Part shown: one piece after another, positions 13,380-20,906 of the stretch
Layout of the letters: every line of letters starts with the position of its first letter
Position numbering within the stretch: the first letter of the stretch is position 1
Source of the DNA: 13-2-20CM-68-14 sp046733295
GTDB taxonomy: Bacteria > Actinomycetota > Thermoleophilia > Gaiellales > Gaiellaceae
Assembly: GCA_046733295.1 (NCBI GenBank)
Contig: JBKPOY010000043.1
Location: forward strand, 1 to 30,518
DNA length: 30,518 nucleotides
Reading direction: 5' to 3'
Notes under the pieces: generated by a model
Seen by the model: only the letters and a program-made list of their open reading frames with translations
Told to the model about the DNA's origin: nothing
Database searches by the model: none
Program-made: the position numbers and the translations under genes

Positions 13380-13627
13380 TCTCCATCAATTGACGGGGTA
13401 CGACTCGGTTTCTTGCGGCACGCTTGCGCGCATTCGTCGACGATTAAGGAGCGGCTTTCCGGCAATCACGCCGAGGGGCCGAGCGGAGGCGGGTCGCTTG
13501 CCGGGTTAGGGGCCAGAGGGTCATTGTCTCGTTGCGGTCGCTCGGCCCGATTGTCCCCGCGCGGCGATCACGTTTACGAGATCGGCGCCTGCCCCCGGGC
13601 CCGTGGCCCTGGTGCTCGAGTGACAGT

Positions 13628-13636
13628 TGCTATCCT
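13628..13636 (+). promoter_or_regulatory. Extended -10 promoter of the rimP-nusA operon
   Basis: TGCTATCCT is an extended -10 (TG-n-TATCCT). No good -35 is visible, which is usual for extended -10 promoters. Transcription would start near 13643, giving a 60-nt leader before the rimP ATG. A nearly identical element (TGCTACCCT) precedes rpsO. Confidence 0.5.
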
Positions 13637-13646
13637 CGATCGACCA

Positions 13647-13690
13647 CATTTCACCGGCTTGGCGAAATGGGCGCGCGGCGCCCATTTTTT
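13647..13690 (+). terminator. Attenuator: overlapping antiterminator and intrinsic terminator in rimP-nusA leader
   Basis: Terminator: AAATGGGCGC (13665-13674) pairs perfectly with GCGCCCATTT (13678-13687) around a GCG loop and runs into six Ts (13685-13690). Competing hairpin: CATTTC (13647-13652) pairs with GAAATG (13664-13669), extended by CC/GG (13654-13655 with 13661-13662) around a GGCTT loop. It uses the first five bases of the terminator stem, so the two cannot coexist. The rimP Shine-Dalgarno (GAGGGAGG) follows directly and is outside both. Confidence 0.75.
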
Positions 13691-13702
13691 GTGAGGGAGG
13701 AC

Positions 13703-14143
13703 ATGCGAGACGTACGAACCAAGGAGCGGCAGCTGGAGGAACAGCTGACCGGGCGAATCGAGGAGCGGCTGCCCGGCACCGAGGTGCTCGCCGTCGAGCT
13801 GCTCTCGCCCGAGCGCTTCTGCGTCTACATCGACCACCCTAAGGGCGTCGACCACGCGCTCTGTGAGCGCGTCACGCGCGAGCTCGACGAATACCGGCGG
13901 GACTACACCATCGACGTCTCGTCGCCGGGTCTCGCACGCCCGCTGCGCAAGCCGGAGCATTTCGAGCGCTTCGTCGGCCGCCGCGTCTCCGTCCGGACCG
14001 CGGACGAGATCGGCGGGCGCCGGCGCTTCAAGGGCGAGCTCATCGGCGCTGACGAGCGCGAGGTGCATCTCGCGACGGAACCGCGGCCAGTGGACATCCC
14101 GTACGAGCAAATCGTCCGGGGCAACCTGATCGACGAGGGATAA
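13703..14143 (+). CDS. rimP: Ribosome maturation factor RimP
   Basis: 146-residue small-subunit assembly factor. The N-terminal alpha/beta domain and C-terminal Sm-like barrel are recognisable. The hallmark is the DVSSPGLARPLRKPEHFERFVG segment (matching the VSSPGldRpL..p.df.r..G family block), followed by the (F)KGELIGADEREV strand and the PYEQIVRGNL ending. The ATG at 13703 is chosen because GAGGGAGG ends two bases upstream and family alignment begins there; the open frame upstream runs through the terminator hairpin and is not coding. First gene of the nusA operon, 2 bp before nusA, and placed directly after the leader attenuator. Confidence 0.93.
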   Translation: MRDVRTKERQLEEQLTGRIEERLPGTEVLAVELLSPERFCVYIDHPKGVDHALCERVTRELDEYRRDYTIDVSSPGLARPLRKPEHFERFVGRRVSVRTADEIGGRRRFKGELIGADEREVHLATEPRPVDIPYEQIVRGNLIDEG

Positions 14144-14145
14144 CT

Positions 14146-15744
14146 ATGAGCAGAGAGATCATCGAGTTCGTCCAGGAGCTGGAGGGCGACAAGGGAATCG
14201 AAGCCGAGACGCTGATCGAGGCGCTCGAAGACGCGTTGCTCGCCGCCTACAAGAAGACGCCGGGCGCGTCCCGTCACGCCGTGGTCGAGCTCGACCGCGA
14301 CTCGGGCGACTTCCGCGTGTTCTCGATCGAGCTGCCGCCCGATACCGAGGAGCGGCTGTTGGAGGAGGCGCGAGAGCGCGTCCTGACCGAGCTCGAGCAG
14401 GCGGAGGAGGAGACGGGAGAGCGCTCCCACGTCCTCGTCACCGACGACGACCTCGAGATCGACTGGTCCGACGTGCCCGAGGATCAGATCAAGCGGGCCG
14501 ACGTCACCCCGGAGAACTTCGGCCGCATCGCCGCGCAGACCGCGAAGCAGGTCATCACCCAGCGGATCCGCGAGGCGGAGCGCCAGATGATGTACGAGGA
14601 GTACATCGATCGCGTCGCAGAGGTCGTGACCGGAATCGTCCAGCAGGCTGGCGACCGGAACAACGTGCTCGTCGACCTCGGCAAGGTCGAGGCCCTCCTG
14701 CCCCGGTCGGAGCAGGTCGACGGCGAGCGCTACGAACAGGGCTCCCGCATCAAGGCGGTGATCACGGAGGTCCGCTCGGGAACGAAGGGGCCGCAGGTGA
14801 TCGTCTCCCGCCGCGACCCGGAGCTGATCAAGACGCTCTTCGAGCTCGAGGTGCCCGAGATCGCGGACGGCCTCGTCGAGATCCGCGGCGTCGCGCGCGA
14901 GCCCGGCTACCGCTCGAAGATCGCGGTCGAGTCGCACGCCCAGGGCGTCGACCCTGTCGGCGCGTGCGTCGGCCCACGCGGCTCACGCGTGCGCATGGTC
15001 GTCTCCGAACTGCGCGGCGAGAAGATCGACATCATCCCCTGGAACCCAGAGCCCGCACGGTTCGTTGCAAAGGCTCTCTCGCCGGCGCGCGTCCGCGAGG
15101 TCTACCTCGACGACGACGGCAGGGAGGCCACCGTCGTCACGCCGGACGACCAGCTCGCGCTCGCGATCGGCAAGGAAGGCATGAACGCGCGCCTCGCGGC
15201 GCGGCTGACCGGGTGGAAGATCGACATCCAGTCCGACAGCGAGTTCGCCCAGGCCGAGGCGGAGGCGGCGTTCGGCGGCGGGGGGGAGGACGAGGAGTTC
15301 ACCGGCCGCTGCGCCGCGATCCTTGCGAACGGCAAGCGCTGCCCGAACGCGGCGCTGCCGGGGTCGCGCTACTGCGGAGTTCCGGCGCATCAGGAGCTCG
15401 CCCACCGACCGGAGGAGGAGGCCGACGCCGAACCGATCGTCTCCGAGTCCGAGCCCGAGCTCGAGGCGCTCGCCGACGAGCTGCCGCCGGACGCAGAGGC
15501 GGTCGGGCCCGCCGTCTCGGAGCTGGGCGCCGAGGGGCTCGAATCCGAGGCGCCGGCCGACGCGGCCGCGACCCACGGCCCACCTGCGACCGCGGTCGCG
15601 GAGTCCGAAGGCGAGGTCGACCTCGATGTCTCCCGCCCCCAAAGTGCCCCGCCCGCCGAGGTGCCGGCCGGGATCCCGGTCGAACAGACCTCCGGCGCGG
15701 AGGCCGACGAGGGCGGCGAGGAGGAGGGCTCCACCGCTGCGTGA
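14146..15744 (+). CDS. nusA: Transcription termination/antitermination factor NusA with C-terminal Cys/His finger
   Basis: 532-residue RNA-polymerase-binding elongation factor. In order: N-terminal polymerase-binding domain (residues 1-125), S1 domain (about 155-225), KH1 with G277-PRG-280, and KH2 with G342-KEG-345, ending near residue 360 (WKIDIQSDSEFA). Beyond the normal actinobacterial end come C389-X9-C399-X10-C410-X4-H415, a small zinc-finger-like unit (GRCAAILANGKRC, then PGSRYC), and a ~115-residue acidic tail rich in Glu/Pro/Ala. The acidic tail may mimic nucleic acid or interact with polymerase. The finger is absent from textbook NusA. ATG at 14146; overlaps ylxR by 4 bp. Confidence 0.95.
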   Translation: MSREIIEFVQELEGDKGIEAETLIEALEDALLAAYKKTPGASRHAVVELDRDSGDFRVFSIELPPDTEERLLEEARERVLTELEQAEEETGERSHVLVTDDDLEIDWSDVPEDQIKRADVTPENFGRIAAQTAKQVITQRIREAERQMMYEEYIDRVAEVVTGIVQQAGDRNNVLVDLGKVEALLPRSEQVDGERYEQGSRIKAVITEVRSGTKGPQVIVSRRDPELIKTLFELEVPEIADGLVEIRGVAREPGYRSKIAVESHAQGVDPVGACVGPRGSRVRMVVSELRGEKIDIIPWNPEPARFVAKALSPARVREVYLDDDGREATVVTPDDQLALAIGKEGMNARLAARLTGWKIDIQSDSEFAQAEAEAAFGGGGEDEEFTGRCAAILANGKRCPNAALPGSRYCGVPAHQELAHRPEEEADAEPIVSESEPELEALADELPPDAEAVGPAVSELGAEGLESEAPADAAATHGPPATAVAESEGEVDLDVSRPQSAPPAEVPAGIPVEQTSGAEADEGGEEEGSTAA

Positions 15745-15989
15745 GCGTCCCCGTGCGGACATGCGCCGGGTGCGGCCGAAGGGCGCCGCAGACCGAGTTG
15801 ATCCGTTTCGTCGCCGACGGCGGGGTCCTGACGCCGGGACGCCACGCGCCGGGACGGGGCGCCTACACGTGCACACGTCTGGCCTGCTTCGAGCGCGCGC
15901 AGGCGAGCCGCGCGTTCAATCGAACCCTGAAGACGAGCGTCCAGCTCGATCCCGGACTGGCGCGGCTCTACACTGACGCGAATGGCTAA
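15741..15989 (+). CDS. ylxR: YlxR family RNA-binding protein (DUF448)
   Basis: 82-residue protein found between nusA and infB in many bacteria; YlxR is thought to bind RNA and has been linked to RNase P and transcription control. Signatures: RTCAGCGRR (cysteines at 8 and 11), the ELIRFV strand, GRGAY (39-42 region) and the downstream C44 and C49, then FNR-type basic ending. The GTG start overlaps the nusA stop (GTGA). Its stop overlaps the first codons of infB by 8 bp. A shorter start at GTG 15753 is possible. Confidence 0.9.
   Translation: MSVPVRTCAGCGRRAPQTELIRFVADGGVLTPGRHAPGRGAYTCTRLACFERAQASRAFNRTLKTSVQLDPGLARLYTDANG
15969..15974 (+). promoter_or_regulatory. Possible internal -10 element before infB
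   Basis: TACACT lies seven nt before the infB ATG. The position would give a leaderless infB transcript in addition to read-through from nusA. No clear -35. Confidence 0.35.
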
Positions 15990-17964
15990 CGGCTCCAACA
16001 GACCAAACCGTCCGATCCGGCCCCGCCAGGGCGCCGTGACCGGCCGGCGCAAGCGCCGCGTCGTGATCGACAACGCGGCGGCACGGCCGCGCGAGTCGCC
16101 GCGGCAGGCGCGCGAGCGTCAGGAAGCCCGGCCGCCGAAGCAGCCGGTCGCGCCGCCGACAGGGCCGATCAGCGTCCCCTCGGGCGTCACGGTCAAGGAT
16201 CTTTCGGCGGCGATGGGCAAGACGGTCGCGGACATCATCAAGGTGATGATGGGACTCGGGAAGATGGTCACGATCACCCAGTCCTTGAGCGACGACGAGG
16301 TCGAGCTGATCGCGGCCGAGCTGACCCCCGAGCGTGAGCTCCAGATCAAGCACGCCGCCGAGGAGGAGCTCGAGCCCGAGGAGTACGAAGACGCGCCCGA
16401 GGATCTCACCGACCGGCCGCCTGTCGTGACGATCATGGGCCACGTCGACCACGGCAAGACGACCCTGCTGGACGCGATCCGGGAGTCGGCCGTCGTCGAG
16501 ACCGAGGCCGGCGGGATCACGCAGCACATCGGCGCGTACCAGGTCGAGCACGCCGGGCGGAAGATCACATTCCTCGACACGCCGGGCCACGAGGCCTTCA
16601 CTGCCATGCGCGCCCGCGGGGCGAAGGTGACGGACATCGCCGTGCTCGTCGTGGCAGCCGACGACGGCGTCATGCCGCAGACGCGCGAGTCGATCTCGCA
16701 CGCGCGCGCGGCCGAGGTGCCGATCGTGGTCGCTGTCAACAAGATCGACCTCCCCGACGCCGACCCGAACAGGGTGCGGGGCGATCTCGCGGGCGAGGGT
16801 CTGCAGCCAGAGGAGTGGGGCGGCGAGATCCAGTTCGCGGACGTGTCCGCCAAGGCGAAGCAGAACCTTGACGACCTGCTCGAGAAAGTTCTGCTCGTCG
16901 CGGACGCCGAGCTCGAGTTGACCGCCAATGCGAAGGCGGAAGGGTCTGGCCCGATCGTCGAGTCTCGGCTGGATGTCGGCCGCGGGCCCGTCGCGACGAT
17001 GCTCGTCCAGCGCGGCACCGTGCGGGTCGGCGACTCGATCGTCGCCGGCGACGCGTGGGGGAAAGTGCGGGCCCTCTACAGCTACCGGGGCGAAAAGGTC
17101 GACGATGCCGGTCCTGGCACTCCTGTGGAGATCCTCGGCTTCGACAAGCCGCCGCCCGCCGGCGAGCATTCCCGCGTCGTCGAGAACGAGCGCGCGGCGC
17201 GCCAGTACGCCCAGGTGCGGGGCGAGCGGCTCCGTCGCGAGCAGCTGGCCACCCAGGTCGGTGGCGCCGTTTCCCTCGAACGGCTGTTCGAGCAGCTGCA
17301 GGAGGGCGCGTCGCAGGACCTCAACCTCGTGCTCAAGGGCGACGTCGTGGGCTCGGTCGAGGCCGCCGTCGGTGAGCTACAGAAGATCCAGCACCCCGAG
17401 GTGCGCGTGAACGTGATCCACCAGGGCGTCGGCGGCATCACCGAGAACGACGTCAACCTCGCGGTCGCCTCGCGGGCGATGGTGGTCGGGTTCAACGTTC
17501 GGCCGTCCGCCGAGGCGCGCTCGCTCGCCGAGCGCGAAGGGGTCGAAATCCGGACCTACCGCGTCATCTACCAGCTGACGGAGGACATCGAGCAGGCGCT
17601 CGTCGGCCTCCTCCGGCCGGTCACGACCGAGGAGACGATCGGGGAGGTCGAGGTGCGACAGCTCTTCCGCGTCTCGCGGCTCGGGACAATCGCGGGGTCC
17701 TACGTGACGCAGGGCCTCGTCCGCCGCGGCGCGCAGACGCGGGTCGTGCGCGACGGCACCGTGATCCACGAGACGACGATCGCGCAGCTGAAGCGCTTCA
17801 AGGACGACGCCAGAGAGGTGACCGAAGGCTTCGAGTGCGGGATCCTCCTCGACGGCTTCAACGACGTGAAGGAAGGCGACGTGCTCGAGATCTACGAGAC
17901 GCGCCAGGTCGAGCGGACCGACCTCTCAGAGGCGCCGACGGCACCAGCCGCCACGCCCAGCTAG
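15982..17964 (+). CDS. infB: Translation initiation factor IF-2
   Basis: 660-residue GTPase that delivers initiator tRNA to the ribosome. Short Arg/Pro-rich N-terminus, then an IF2N-like helical region (VKDLSAAMGKTVADIIKVMM, residues 71-90). GTPase motifs: G1 GHVDHGKT (153-160), G2 GGIT (177-180), G3 DTPGHE (199-204), G4 NKID (253-256). Domains II to IV follow, including the DVVGSVEA and IYQLTEDIEQAL regions of the C-terminal half. The N-terminal extension is shorter than in many Actinobacteria (often >900 residues), similar to Firmicutes-type length. It ends 10 bp before the stop of the convergent LVIVD gene, so terminator space is minimal. Confidence 0.97.
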   Translation: MANGSNRPNRPIRPRQGAVTGRRKRRVVIDNAAARPRESPRQARERQEARPPKQPVAPPTGPISVPSGVTVKDLSAAMGKTVADIIKVMMGLGKMVTITQSLSDDEVELIAAELTPERELQIKHAAEEELEPEEYEDAPEDLTDRPPVVTIMGHVDHGKTTLLDAIRESAVVETEAGGITQHIGAYQVEHAGRKITFLDTPGHEAFTAMRARGAKVTDIAVLVVAADDGVMPQTRESISHARAAEVPIVVAVNKIDLPDADPNRVRGDLAGEGLQPEEWGGEIQFADVSAKAKQNLDDLLEKVLLVADAELELTANAKAEGSGPIVESRLDVGRGPVATMLVQRGTVRVGDSIVAGDAWGKVRALYSYRGEKVDDAGPGTPVEILGFDKPPPAGEHSRVVENERAARQYAQVRGERLRREQLATQVGGAVSLERLFEQLQEGASQDLNLVLKGDVVGSVEAAVGELQKIQHPEVRVNVIHQGVGGITENDVNLAVASRAMVVGFNVRPSAEARSLAEREGVEIRTYRVIYQLTEDIEQALVGLLRPVTTEETIGEVEVRQLFRVSRLGTIAGSYVTQGLVRRGAQTRVVRDGTVIHETTIAQLKRFKDDAREVTEGFECGILLDGFNDVKEGDVLEIYETRQVERTDLSEAPTAPAATPS

Positions 17965-17979
17965 CCGTTCGCCGCTAGC
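17960..17979. terminator. Short inverted repeat between convergent infB and LVIVD genes
   Basis: GCTAGC at 17960-17965 and 17974-17979 can pair across an 8-nt loop, and each copy carries one of the two convergent stop codons. There is no T-tract, so a terminator role is weak. Confidence 0.25.
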
Positions 17980-19183
17980 GGACTCGGAAGGTCCAGAGCC
18001 CGCCGACCATGTCGCCGGCCAGCGCGTATCTGCCCGGCACGTAGACGCCCCAGGTGTACGAGCACCGGCGGCCGGGGCAGAAGCCGCGCTCGGGGTCCCG
18101 GCTGCCGGGGGGCAGGAACTGCGTGACGAACCTCGGATGGCGCGGGTCCGAGATGTCGGCCACGAGTACGCCGAGCGCGTACCAGGAGAAGAAGGCGCGG
18201 CGGCCGACAATCTTCGCGTCGTGCACGCCGAGCGAGAAACCGGTGGCCCCGGTCCGCTTCGCCGCTGCGATCAGCTTCCTGGGCGCACGGAAGACGCCGA
18301 TCAGCCTGGGCGCGCGCGGCTTCGAGACATCCCAGAACGACGGCCGTCCGCCCGCCGTCTCGTGGGTCTCGATCAGCACCTTGCCTTTCACCGTCAGCGC
18401 CACCGAGTGCGCGGCGCCCTGCGTGTCGGTCGTGCGGCCGAGATACACCGGATGCGACGGCCTCGAGATGTCGAGGATGACCGTGCCGAGATCCCAGTAC
18501 GAGAGGTACGCGCGCGTGGCGGTGGCGTTGACGCGCACGGAGTGCACGAAGACGGCCTGCTTGCCGGCGCGAAGCGCGGCCGGGGCGATCCAAGAGCCCA
18601 CCTCGCTCGGGTGCCTCGGGTCGCTCACATCGAAGATGCGAAAGCCCGAGCTGAGGGGAGTGCCGCGCTCCGCGAGCGGGATCGCGGCGTAGACGTACGC
18701 GCGGCCCCGGACCGCCTGCAGCCAGAGCTCGTGAGCGCCCCCCGGCTCCGTCCGGACGAGGGCGAGTCGCTTCGGGCTGCGCGGGGTGCTGACGTCGTAG
18801 ATGCCGAAGCCCCTGAACGCGTTCGTGCCCGGGCAGTGCTGGAAACTCGTCGCGGCGAGCTCACCGCTGAAGCTCGGCGTGGCGACGTGCTGGACGATCG
18901 TCTTCTCGGTCCACGTGCCGCGGACCTCGAGCTCGGAGCGGCCGTCGCCGAAGGTTGCGACCCGACGCGGCTTCGCCGGCTTCGACAGGTCGTAGACACG
19001 GACGCCCTGCGAGGGGCAGGCGATTCCGTGCCAGCTCGAGAGGTAGCCGAAGCCGCGGTGTGCGTAGACGTCGGCTGAGTAGCCGCCACCGGGATAGGCG
19101 TGCCCGAGCACGTGCGCTTTCGGCGCCGCGGCGGGGGAGAGGGCGAACACGGTCGCCCCCAGCACACCGAGCAGGATGCGCAT
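17975..19183 (-). CDS. Secreted LVIVD-repeat (beta-propeller) protein
   Basis: 402 residues. A signal peptide (MRILLGVLGATVFALSPAAA, cleavage near residue 20-23) leads to a predicted beta-propeller. Six LVIVD-like repeats with the pattern (V/I)xD(V/I/L)SxPxxPxx(V/I/L)(A/G) occur near residues 63, 128, 183, 236, 283 and 341 (for example VYDLSKPAKPRRVA and IFDVSDPRHPSEVG). Such proteins are extracytoplasmic and of unknown function. It sits on the opposite strand between infB and ylxP, interrupting the usual cluster. TCTAAT on the minus strand five bases before the ATG could be its -10. Confidence 0.88.
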   Translation of the reverse strand: MRILLGVLGATVFALSPAAAPKAHVLGHAYPGGGYSADVYAHRGFGYLSSWHGIACPSQGVRVYDLSKPAKPRRVATFGDGRSELEVRGTWTEKTIVQHVATPSFSGELAATSFQHCPGTNAFRGFGIYDVSTPRSPKRLALVRTEPGGAHELWLQAVRGRAYVYAAIPLAERGTPLSSGFRIFDVSDPRHPSEVGSWIAPAALRAGKQAVFVHSVRVNATATRAYLSYWDLGTVILDISRPSHPVYLGRTTDTQGAAHSVALTVKGKVLIETHETAGGRPSFWDVSKPRAPRLIGVFRAPRKLIAAAKRTGATGFSLGVHDAKIVGRRAFFSWYALGVLVADISDPRHPRFVTQFLPPGSRDPERGFCPGRRCSYTWGVYVPGRYALAGDMVGGLWTFRVR

Positions 19184-19237
19184 GTCTGATTAGACGTCGA
19201 AATCGCCGCGTCGGCGGCGGGCCGGTTCAATACGGGG
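19184..19237. promoter_or_regulatory. Divergent promoter region between LVIVD gene and ylxP
   Basis: Only 54 bp separate the two starts. On the minus strand TCTAAT is five nt from the LVIVD ATG. On the plus strand TTCAAT (19226-19231) is six nt from the ylxP GTG, mirroring TTGAAT six nt before rbfA. Both look like -10 elements of leaderless transcripts. No -35 boxes stand out. Confidence 0.4.
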
Positions 19238-19543
19238 GTGGGCGCGGGCTACGTCGGGATCATGACCGCCGAGCTTCATTTCCCGGAGGCAGGGTCGCTG
19301 AAGGGAAAGCGCCGGTACATCAAGTCCGCGAAGGCCCAGCTACAGAAGCGGTTCGGCGTCTCCGTCGCCGAGGTCGACCACCACGAGCTGTGGCAGCGAT
19401 CGCGGCTCACCCTGTCCTGCGTCGCCCGCGGGCATCGCGAGCTCGTCGAGCTCCTCGACGGCGCGGAGCGCTACCTGGCGGGCCAGGAGTGGGAGCTCGG
19501 CGCCGTCGAGCGCGAGGTCGTCTCGCTCGACGATCGGGCGTAG
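19238..19543 (+). CDS. YlxP-like protein (DUF503)
   Basis: A 101-residue conserved protein commonly between infB and rbfA; role undefined, possibly ribosome-related. The match is to the DUF503 pattern: GIMTAELHFPEAGSLKGKRRYIKS followed by FGVSVAEVDHHELWQRSRLTLSCVA. Start GTG 19238; an ATG at 19262 is also in frame but would lose the first strand. Its own promoter-like element is needed because the inserted opposite-strand gene cuts it off from infB. Confidence 0.87.
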   Translation: MGAGYVGIMTAELHFPEAGSLKGKRRYIKSAKAQLQKRFGVSVAEVDHHELWQRSRLTLSCVARGHRELVELLDGAERYLAGQEWELGAVEREVVSLDDRA

Positions 19544-19582
19544 GAGTAGCGCTCCTGTCAGCCGCGGCGCTTGAATACGACC

Positions 19583-19927
19583 ATGGCCGACCGGATGCGA
19601 CGCGTGAACGAGGCCGTCCGCCAGGTGCTGTCGGAAACCGTCGGCGAGCTGAAGGACCCGCGGATCGGGTTCGTCACCGTCACCGGTGTCGACACCTCGC
19701 CCGACCTCCGGTACGCGCGCGTCTACGTCAGCGTCTTCGGGCCCGAGGAGAGGCAGCGCGAGAGCCTGGCCGGCCTCGAGGCGGCGCACGGCGTCCTGCA
19801 GGCCCGGCTCGGACGGGAGCTTCGGCTGAAGAGGACTCCCCAGCTCTCGTTTGAATACGATCCCTCCGTCGAGCGCGGGGTGCGCATGACACAGCTGATC
19901 GATGAGCTCGCCCCAGACGACGAGTGA
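19583..19927 (+). CDS. rbfA: Ribosome-binding factor A
   Basis: 114-residue cold-response 30S maturation factor with a KH-like fold. Signatures: MRRVNEAVRQVLSETV helix, then LKDPRIGFVTVTGVDTSPDLRYARVYVSVFG, which corresponds to the D(P/H)R.g.vtvt.V..s.Dl..A.Vyvs block. ATG 19583 is used; an upstream TTG at 19571 is within the putative -10 (TTGAATAC). Its 3' end overlaps the nrnA start by 26 bp. Confidence 0.94.
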   Translation: MADRMRRVNEAVRQVLSETVGELKDPRIGFVTVTGVDTSPDLRYARVYVSVFGPEERQRESLAGLEAAHGVLQARLGRELRLKRTPQLSFEYDPSVERGVRMTQLIDELAPDDE

Positions 19928-20906
19928 GATAGAGGCGGTCGCGGATGCGATTCGCTCGCACGACCGTTTTCTGATCGTCACGCACGAAAACCCGGACGGC
20001 GACGCGCTGGGGTCGATTCTCGCCATGAAGCTGGCGCTCGACCAGCTCGGCAAGGACAGCGTCATGTACCTCTTCGGAGACGCGCCGCTGCCGGCGGAGT
20101 ATTCCTTCATGTCGCTCGAGAAGCTCGCGCGCGAGCTGCCCGACGATGCGCACGAGCGAGTGCTGCTGGCGGTCGACTGCGCGAACGAGAGCCGAATGGG
20201 CCCCGACCCGAGCCTGCTCGCCGAGGCGCCGCTCGTCGTCGACGTCGACCACCACCACGACAACACCCGCTTCGGCGCGGTCAACCTGATCGTCCCCAAC
20301 GCCTCGTCGACCGGCGAGGTACTCCGTGACGTGTTCGCGGAGCTCGATGTTGTGTTGACACCCGAGATCGCAGAGGCGCTGTACATCGCTCTCGTCACGG
20401 ACACCGGCCGCTTCCAGTACGCGAACACGACCCCGAAAGCCCTTCGCCTCGCGGCGGAGCTTGTCGAGGCGGGCGCCGACGTGCACCGAATCTTCCAGTG
20501 GGTCTACGAGACCGTCCAGTTCGCCAAGCTCAAACTCCTCGCCCGTGCGCTGGAACGGGCACAGATCTACGACGGCGGCCGGCTGGTCGTCTCCTACCTC
20601 GTTCGAAGCGACTTCACGGACATCGGCGCCGCGGAGGCGTACTCCGAGGGGATCATCGACTACCTGCGGGCCGTGGAAGGAGCCGACATGGCGGCGCTGA
20701 TCCGCGAGCCGCCTCGATCGGACGGTCCGGCGCGCCGCATCAGCCTCAGGGCGAGCACGGACGAGCTCGACGTGTCCGCGATCGCGCGCAAGTCCGGCGG
20801 GGGAGGTCACCGGCAGGCCGCCGGCTTCTCGAGCGACGACTCCGTCGAGGAGATCACGGAGTTCATCAAGCGCGAGTTCCTCGCGAGTGCCCCGACGCGG
20901 ACGTAG
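19902..20906 (+). CDS. nrnA: DHH/DHHA1 phosphoesterase (NrnA-type bifunctional oligoribonuclease/pAp phosphatase)
   Basis: 334 residues. Likely degrades short oligoribonucleotides and 3'-phosphoadenosine 5'-phosphate. DHH motifs in order: HENPDGDALGS (residues 28-38), LLAVDCAN (87-94), DVDHHHDN (with the DHH at about 109-111) and DTGRFQY (167-173). The C-terminal DHHA1 domain has the RNA-binding GGGGHRQAAGF loop. The neighbours rbfA and truB are the usual context for nrnA. The ATG start lies inside rbfA (26-bp overlap). Its end overlaps the truB start by 20 bp. Confidence 0.93.
   Translation: MSSPQTTSEIEAVADAIRSHDRFLIVTHENPDGDALGSILAMKLALDQLGKDSVMYLFGDAPLPAEYSFMSLEKLARELPDDAHERVLLAVDCANESRMGPDPSLLAEAPLVVDVDHHHDNTRFGAVNLIVPNASSTGEVLRDVFAELDVVLTPEIAEALYIALVTDTGRFQYANTTPKALRLAAELVEAGADVHRIFQWVYETVQFAKLKLLARALERAQIYDGGRLVVSYLVRSDFTDIGAAEAYSEGIIDYLRAVEGADMAALIREPPRSDGPARRISLRASTDELDVSAIARKSGGGGHRQAAGFSSDDSVEEITEFIKREFLASAPTRT

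Larger units (their letters stand above)
13072..13627. other. Gene-free region upstream of rimP
   Basis: No convincing coding sequence. Open frames here are GC-driven, with no family resemblance or start signal. The region holds a decayed copy of the dtd 3' end, an interrupted stem (CCCGG 13113-13117 with 13186-13190, and CTCCGG 13127-13132 with CCGGAG 13174-13179), and a long 12-bp hairpin at 13331-13379. An isolated TTGACG near 13390 has no matching -10. I see nothing that identifies a tRNA or a known RNA family. Confidence 0.6.

Noticed and set aside
13117..13509. Open frame of about 130 residues containing FGARMEVELGNDGP
   Set aside because: Only the dtd remnant resembles a protein; the rest is Arg/Pro-rich GC-driven sequence with no start signal. 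Treated as a pseudogene fragment.
13532..13702. N-terminal extension of rimP
   Set aside because: It would translate through the terminator hairpin and matches no RimP; a strong Shine-Dalgarno supports ATG 13703.
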